Shown here piece by piece: positions 58,138 through 64,000 of a DNA stretch of 64,000 nucleotides. The DNA is from Lentinus brumalis (lineage: Eukaryota; Basidiomycota; Agaricomycetes; Polyporales; Polyporaceae). A program made the position numbers and the translations under genes. Each line of letters begins with the position of its first letter. The stretch's first letter is position 1. The notes below the pieces were generated by a model. That model worked only from the letters and a program-made list of their open reading frames with translations, was not told the DNA's origin and did no database searches. The stretch spans positions 2,108,001-2,172,000 of the forward strand of contig MARA01000003.1 of assembly GCA_001792895.1 (NCBI GenBank). The letters run 5' to 3'.

Positions 58138-59983
58138 CTATTCCTCGGAAACGCTGTCTATAATCTCTTGGAGAGCTCTCTTGACACACGCCGGGTCGAA
58201 CTGAGGCAGCTTGGTCTTGTCGTTCAACGGCCCTTCGACCTCTATACATCGCACACCAAGGGACTGAGCAGAAGTGAACACATGGTCAACATATGGATCG
58301 TCACGCACAAAGGAGATAGCGCACCGTAATCCGAGTCACATCGACCTCGACCACAGTACCCTTCAGGTAGACGAGGTGCGTTATGAATGCGGAGACAGGA
58401 TAGGTGGTATCCGCCTTGCTGAGCCCGCCATAAGTCCTTGCATGGTGGCCGTTGTTCAACGTCTGCACAATTGTCCTTTTATCCGTATCGTGAGCCATAC
58501 TTGCGTCCTAAGTCATGTAGACGACCTACATGATGTAGTCCACCGCGCTATATCCATCGGTCTCCCTATCGTTTGCGGAATTCACTACACGAGAATTCAA
58601 GCACTCCGAAGAGGAACGATGTGTTACGGCCGGGGCTTACGAAGCAGAACCTTTGCCTTGAGGGAACGAGACCCTGCGATAGCATTGGGCACCCCTTTCA
58701 GAGCCAGACAAGGCATGATACTCGTCCACAGGGACCCGCACGAGTATATTAGGACATTGTATCGCGCGAGCGACTGAAGGAAGTCGGGATTCGGAGAGGG
58801 GTGGATCTCATTGCCATACGCATTGATGTAGAAGAGCTCTGCGAAGGACCATCAGCCAGCACCTCGGGAAGTCAGACAGGGACTATATGCACTGGTGATC
58901 CGAGCGTTGAGCGGCTCGTAGTGGTCCTTGTCCGAGGACTGGAACTGCACATTCCGACTGTGAGGAAGCGTGCCGTTTAGGGGGTCCACCGGTGAGGCAG
59001 GGTCTTCCTCCTCCTGAGAGATGTCGATGCGCGGTGTCTGCCGGACGGGGTGCGAGATCTCGCACTGCCCAACTAGTCGCTCTCCGTTCTCCTGTATGAT
59101 AGAAAATGGTCAATGTAGCGTTCAATCGACAGACGAGAGATTCTTACCAGCTCAGCAGCGATTGTTACCGTATGATTGGTGACAATTACAGGCAAGATGT
59201 TTGCCTGGCTGTTAGTCATAGAAGAGAACAGGAAGATGGCCGATGGTAGAGAACGGAAGAAGGCCTGAGCCGCAGACAGGAAGTAGTTTCCGATACTTCC
59301 ATTCACGAACGAAAAGTTCTTGTGCGCTCTCGAGAGGATCTCACTCTCGAAGTGCACCAGAAATGCTACATAGTGCACCTTTAGTTGCAAGGTACCACGA
59401 TAAGCTGCGGTGCATTGACTTACCCCTGATCATTTCCTTCCGGTCATTGGGGATGCCCGTCCACAATCGACTGCGACCTTCCACAATGTCTCTCCACTCG
59501 TCTCGTGCTTCCCTTTCTGTACAATTCCCAGGCAGCCGGTAGGCGAGGAGGTTACGGATGGCGTCCAAAGGCGAACCAGGATCGGCGTGCGGTATCAAAC
59601 GCACCAACCGCGACCGAATATCGCCTGCCAGACGTTCAGACTGTATCCAATCTGAGGCAGTTGAAAAACATACCAATAGATGGCCCACCAAGTACTCGTA
59701 TAATCTCGCTCGACGATCCTCCGTCATCGGACACGGGTAGGATGTAGCAAGCGGACTGGCCGAACGCGGGGCATATGGAGTTGCACCCGGTGCCGCCAGA
59801 GATCACCACGTACGATGTCTCGTCCTGGGCACTCTCTAGCAGGTCCGTCGACTGTCCAGCGACGATGTGGTGCTGCGGTGTAGCCTTCGGTTGCCCTGGC
59901 TGGGTGGGCAAGTCGAAGACTGAGGATCCTGGACTATCCGCGCCCGCGTTACGGGGATTTGGCGAGAGCGTGAAGTAACTCAT
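58138..59983 (-). CDS. CofD/YvcK-like (UPF0052) protein
   Basis: Start ATG at 59983, stop at 58138. Conserved elements: YVVISGGTGCNSI near the N-terminus, ILPVSDDGGSSSEIIRVLGG, GDIRSRLVRLIP, NFSFVNGSIGNYFLSAAQAF, VTNHTVTIAAEL, a disordered insert, then YSCGSLWTSIMPCLALKGVP near the C-terminus, ending KRALQEIIDSVSEE. GGTG and DDGGSSxE are the phosphate/nucleotide-binding motifs of the CofD/YvcK superfamily, whose bacterial members include 2-phospho-lactate transferase and the UDP-sugar-binding YvcK. Fungal members are uncharacterised as far as I know, so the substrate is open. Several short introns. Divergent from NAA38. Confidence 0.82.
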
Positions 59984-60212
59984 TCTGAGATGAGACCGAG
60001 CGATTGCAGACTACGTCGCCCAGATGCTAGCCTCTAAATACCGAGTGCGAGGGCGAAGATGGAGGACAGAATATAAATCAGTCATGGTCATGGTGTAACC
60101 TGAGTTGGCGTGATCGCTGTGCGCAAAGCGCTACGACGCGGCTTGTCCACGAACCACCACGAACTACCACGACTCTCAGAAACGTGTCGATACGTGTTCT
60201 GTCCACGACGCT
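59984..60212. promoter_or_regulatory. Bidirectional promoter region CofD-like/NAA38
   Basis: 229 bp separate the two start codons of divergent genes. No clear TATA box. Confidence 0.45.
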
Positions 60213-60563
60213 ATGTCTTCACCTCCGGTCGCGACGGTACCGCCTCCTGTACGCACCACGCAGCCGACAGCCAACGTGGAACAACTGAAAGCGTTGCTGC
60301 GAACAACTCTGCGCATATCAGTCACCGACGGACGCGTCTTCCTGGGCACATTCGCGGGCACGGACAAGCAGCTGAACCTCCTGCTCATCAACACCGATGA
60401 GTACCGCGTTGGGCCGGATGCTGGCCCGGACGCGCTGGATGGACGGTATGTGGGGCAGGTCATGATACCGTGGCGACTGGTTGTGCGCGTCGAATCTCGG
60501 CTGGAGGGCGGGCAGCAGGCGAGGAAGTATCGCGACAGCGATGAGGAGAGCATGTATACATAA
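60213..60563 (+). CDS. NAA38: NatC auxiliary subunit, Lsm-domain protein Naa38
   Basis: Single exon, 116 residues. The Lsm fold is seen as LKALLRTTLRISVTDGRVFL then GTFAGTDKQLNLLLINTDEY (Sm1) and VGQVMIPWRLVVRVE (Sm2). Size and the W/R-containing Sm2 strand fit Naa38/LSMD1 (Mak31 in yeast), the small subunit of the NatC N-terminal acetyltransferase, better than the spliceosomal Lsm proteins. The tail after Sm2 is charged. Confidence 0.85.
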   Translation: MSSPPVATVPPPVRTTQPTANVEQLKALLRTTLRISVTDGRVFLGTFAGTDKQLNLLLINTDEYRVGPDAGPDALDGRYVGQVMIPWRLVVRVESRLEGGQQARKYRDSDEESMYT

Positions 60564-61745
60564 CGCATCTTGGGTGTGGTAAGTCTTCATGTTCATGGCA
60601 TCGTACCTTGCATCTAACTGGACACACTGATTCTGTATTCGCAGGTATCCTCTGCAGGGTCCTGACAGTATGATTGATGTTCGTCTGTTATTGGTCTGGT
60701 ATCTCATTCGCGAGTGGGTAGGCTCATCGATTGTCCAGGACGACTAGGACTATGCCTTCGCCTGATGATCTCACCGAAGGGCCCTTAGCGCGTCGTCTGC
60801 GGCATGTCGCTAACAAGGCGGATCGGGGACCTTGCGGCGCGGTGACAGGGATAAGAAAGTCCAGGTTGAGCTACACTTTCAGTGTTTCGGGGCCTAGGCA
60901 CGAAAGGAAGGATAGTTCAGCCCACTCTGGACGTTCTTATCCCTTTCACCAACCGGCTTCCTGGCCGGTGCATGTCGTGACTGTGTATTCAAGGGTGCTC
61001 CCGCAAGCCCGCAAGCGGATGCTTCAGGACGGTCGTACTCAAGTCATACTGGGAAATCATGGGGATAGTCCTTGTGTACTCTCCATCTGCCGAATCAACG
61101 ACGGTCATTCAATTGGTGCTTCTGACCTCTGCTGCGAAATTACTGAGGTTGTCCACCCCGTGATCCGATCGGTACGTGTATCCCATAGCGAAGCAACGAA
61201 CGATAGGCACCCTGGGGGAGACAAAGTGGCAGAACGGATGCCCTGGGTTCGGTACGTCATCTTTTCAATTGCTTGCAAGTGACAGTGCACCCTCTGATTC
61301 GCTTACACTGCCAGCTCTCGCCTCAGCGAACTCAGAAGTTTCGAGTTCTGAGTCGCAACGGCCGTCAAAGAAGGTCCAATTTGCCTCAATGCAACACTTC
61401 CTAAGGCGTCACATAGATTCCGGATAGCGTTGCGGAGGAATGTGCTCTTCATATCCGGTATACGACGGGGCTCGTCCCGAAGTACAGGAACCATGTCCCC
61501 GTTCTTCTGGGTCATTGTGTATATTCGCGCTCCAGTTCTGCCATTCTGTATCACGAAACCTGTCTACATACGTCTGTCGCGCTGGGAATGATTCCGTTAC
61601 ACGCCATCATACAGAGGTCGGGTGACCGTGCCTGCGAAGTCGGGCTAGAACACGAAAAGACAGTGTTAGGCGGCGCATTCGCACCTGCCGCCACCTCCCT
61701 CCACAACTTCCATGATCTCCTCATGAGTGCTCCCCGCCGCGGCCC
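60564..61745. other. Intergenic region without recognised gene
   Basis: About 1.2 kb. A plus-strand frame at 60731..61282 (183 codons) has basic, low-pattern composition and no family features. I take it as chance. Confidence 0.5.
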
Positions 61746-63118
61746 ATGGCGACCACAGCACACCCTGAACGATTCCCCGTGAACATGATGACCCCGACAC
61801 CCACGAGGCGCAGCTCCAGCTCGAGAGAGCCGAGTTCGAGGGTCAGATCCATCTTGCTCTCCGGTGCGTGTTCCGCCTTTTGGCAAGGGCTGCGGCACGA
61901 GCTCTTCATATCCTGCTTCATGTCCTTCGAAGTCTCGCCCAAATCTCACGCACATCCCCGTGAGCAGGAACCTCATTATCAAGGCCTCCTGTCGTGCACG
62001 CACGCAGCGGCAGCGACCCTGCACCTGGCATCCGCAATGTCTCCGTCTCCATTGATGTCCATCCCCCAGCTCGACCCGCACCATCTCCCAGTTCCTCTGC
62101 TCATGCTCAGACGCAAGTAGCGACGGAGCCACAGGGGCGACCGCCTTCCATTGACCTCTCAGAAACGACGCCCGACGCCCGCGCGCAGGTCGACATGCCC
62201 CCGCCCCCCATGGCCGCGACCCTCACGCGGCGCATGACGCTGGACCTCCCAAGCTCGCCCATCGAGGTGCTCTCCGAGTCAGACCACAAGCTCGCGCTCG
62301 AGGGCACCTCGCCCAAGCCATGCATCGTCCCAGGCAACGCGCTGCACCTCATCGACGACGACCCGGACGCACCACGCTCCGCCACGCCGACGTCTGTCAT
62401 CATCGTGGGAGACGAGTCCGAGCATGGAGGCGACGTCGAGACGGACATGGATGGGGACGAGGGCGAAGGGCACAGGAGTGAGTCGCAGCCCCCTCCGTCC
62501 AACCCTGTACGCCCGACGCCGAGAGTGCGTTTCCGCTCGCGTGTGCGCATCACATCAGGCGTGCATCGGCATCGGCACTCTATGAGCGCGACCGGGGGCT
62601 CAACGCCTGGCTCGTCGACCTCTGACTCACCATCGTCTTCCATATCCGCGCCTCTACGATACCAAGCAGACGAGAACGGAGCCTGGGGCCCAATCGGCAG
62701 GAGGTTGAGTGCGTACGCCTCGGCAGGCGGATGGCAGAGACGAGCGCATGCTGGGCAGGACCAGGGTGCTATTGTGAACGGGGCGCAGGGCGCAGGGGCA
62801 AGAGGTGCGCGGGGACACAGCGAACGGACTCCTCTACTTGGACCTCCAGCCGGACGACATATGTACTCCGGATCAGAGGACGATGACCCTGGGAGCATGG
62901 GTGAGGATGAGAGGACCATACGTGCGGCCGCGTTGCGGAGAGAAGAGGAGGCCGTTTTCGGCAGATGGCCGTGGAGGATATTCAACCGACATGTGAGTAC
63001 TTCTCTCATCATATATCCTGCTCTCGCTCTGAGCCTAATACCTTACTAGTGGTGGTGGTGGCACGTTGAACCCGTGTTGTGCTGCTGCGCGGACGATTCC
63101 GACTACGACGAATACTGA
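61746..63118 (+). CDS. Uncharacterised disordered protein with Trp/Cys-rich tail
   Basis: Exons read 61746..61863, 61968..62992 and 63050..63118, giving 403 residues. Mostly Ser/Pro-rich and disordered. A His-rich stretch (GVHRHRHSMSATGG) and a basic segment (RPTPRVRFRSRVRI) lie mid-protein. Near the end are SERTPLLGPP (a dileucine-type sorting motif), an acidic run, then REEEAVFGRWPWRIFNRH joined by a 57-nt intron to WWWWHVEPVLCCCADDSDYD. The Trp cluster and three adjacent Cys suggest membrane association by lipidation, which is inference. A start at 61785 or 61788 is an alternative. Function unknown. Confidence 0.68.
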
Positions 63119-63413
63119 ACACTTTACCCATTGCTCCCTTGCTGCTCGTATGTTCTGTTATTCACCGTGACCCCCTCCCCACTTCATGCACTTAAGTCGA
63201 CTCCCCACTCCCTCTCTGCGCTTCATATGTATTTTACCCATGATCACGCTCGGAGCCCACACTGTTGTATAGCACTTATGAAACGAGTCAGATACCCAGG
63301 GAAATAAATGCTGGTTGAACAGTACATTGGAACTTCTACCGTCTTCTTCTACCGGCCTGCCGACCGCGTCTACTGCTTGTCCTCCTTGGTCTCCTCCGTG
63401 ATCTTCCCCATCT
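63119..63413. other. Convergent intergenic region
   Basis: 295 bp between the stop codons of the tail-rich protein gene and ARO2; both 3' UTRs. Confidence 0.5.
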
Positions 63414-63959
63414 TCACCATAGTCGGGGGAGTGTCGTGATCGGAGGGAGGAGCGACGCCGCCGTCTTCCTCGCATTTTGAATGAGCACTTGGTCCATGAT
63501 AACCAGCGCCGCCATCGCCTCGACGATGGGCACCGCGCGGGGTACAACACACGGATCGTGCCGGCCCCTCGCAGCAAGCGTCCCGGGGGTCCCGTCGTAC
63601 TGCGCGGTCGCCTGCCCTTGCGAGATCGTCGCGGGGCTCTTGAACCCAACGCGGAAGTAGATGTCCTCCCCGTTCGAGATCCCGCCCTGCACGCCCCCGC
63701 TCCAGTTCGTGCGCGTGCCCATGCGCCCGTCCGCGCGCATCTCGAACGCGTCGTTGTGCTTCGAGCCCGGCACCTCCGTGCCCCGGAAGCCCGAGCCGAT
63801 TTCGAATGCCTTCGTGGCTGGGATGGAGAGCATCGCGTGCCCGAGCTTCGCCTCGAGCTTGTCGAAAACGGGCTCGCCGAGGCCGGAGGGGACGTTGCGA
63901 ATAACGCAAGTGACTGTACCGCCGATGGAGTCGTTAGCCTCCTTGGCGCGGATGATGCG
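63414..63959 (-). CDS. ARO2: Chorismate synthase (3' exon; gene continues beyond the window)
   Basis: Last enzyme of the shikimate pathway: EPSP to chorismate, using reduced FMN. Only the C-terminal exon is in the window; its acceptor AG is at 63961-63960 and the 5' part lies past 64,000. Visible blocks: [79 protein letters not shown] and the C-terminal signature [20 protein letters not shown]. The stop at 63414 follows a short tail; a second frame runs to 63370 but has no conserved sequence. Confidence 0.93.
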   Translation of the reverse strand, partial: RIIRAKEANDSIGGTVTCVIRNVPSGLGEPVFDKLEAKLGHAMLSIPATKAFEIGSGFRGTEVPGSKHNDAFEMRADGRMGTRTNWSGGVQGGISNGEDIYFRVGFKSPATISQGQATAQYDGTPGTLAARGRHDPCVVPRAVPIVEAMAALVIMDQVLIQNARKTAASLLPPITTLPRLW

Positions 63960-64000
63960 CTAGTCACGAAGTATAAGGCCGTGGTCCTGATGTCAAGAGG

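Noticed and set aside
60731..61282. 183-codon plus-strand ORF
   Set aside because: Composition and lack of pattern look like chance in GC-rich DNA; no homologous motif recognised.
63370..63480. Alternative C-terminus of chorismate synthase in another frame
   Set aside because: The conserved frame already ends at 63414; the alternative tail shows no family motif.

Overview
This window is nuclear DNA of a filamentous basidiomycete. Genes are dense and sit on both strands. Introns are short (about 45-70 nt, GT...AG), tRNA genes carry introns, and the protein set is Agaricomycete in type. A polypore-like genome is my guess, not a demonstrated placement. Exon joins given below were worked out by eye from splice signals and from reading-frame continuity.

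Layout, left to right. RPB1 (5' end missing, +) faces RRP42 (-). RRP42 is divergent from the splicing factor ISY1 (+). A tRNA-Ala follows, then CAND1 (-), a small Tudor/SH3-like protein (-), a small secreted protein (-), and a gene-poor stretch (14.1-16.6 kb). Next come a HAL-type kinase (-), RPL19 (+), the MYST acetyltransferase ESA1 (-), a kinase-like protein lacking the catalytic Asp (-) and an F-box protein (-).

From 29,254 to 38,982 lies a full-length Ty3/gypsy LTR retrotransposon, sense on the minus strand. It has 266-bp LTRs that I read as identical and a 5-bp target-site duplication (CTGGA). It carries gag, protease-RT-RNase H, integrase-chromodomain, an extra downstream ORF, and a threefold repeated domain between gag and protease.

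To its right are SAP30 (+, with an 864-nt intron), a secreted repeat-rich protein (+), two inverted tRNA-Asn genes, a Sel1-repeat protein (-), mitochondrial ribosomal protein mL38 (-), an S28 serine peptidase (+), TOP2 (-), a CofD-like protein (-) divergent from NAA38 (+), an uncharacterised protein ending in a Trp/Cys-rich tail (+), and the 3' part of chorismate synthase ARO2 (-).

The host genes are mostly housekeeping: transcription, RNA decay and splicing, chromatin, translation, topology and cullin regulation. I see no biosynthetic cluster. The most unusual technical signal is a series of frame breaks, every one equivalent to a single missing base. They lie across the retroelement and in three host genes, often in G/C runs, which suggests homopolymer undercalling or a real deletion bias. 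The most unusual biological signals are the accessory domains of the retroelement and the kinase-like protein with an altered HRD loop.
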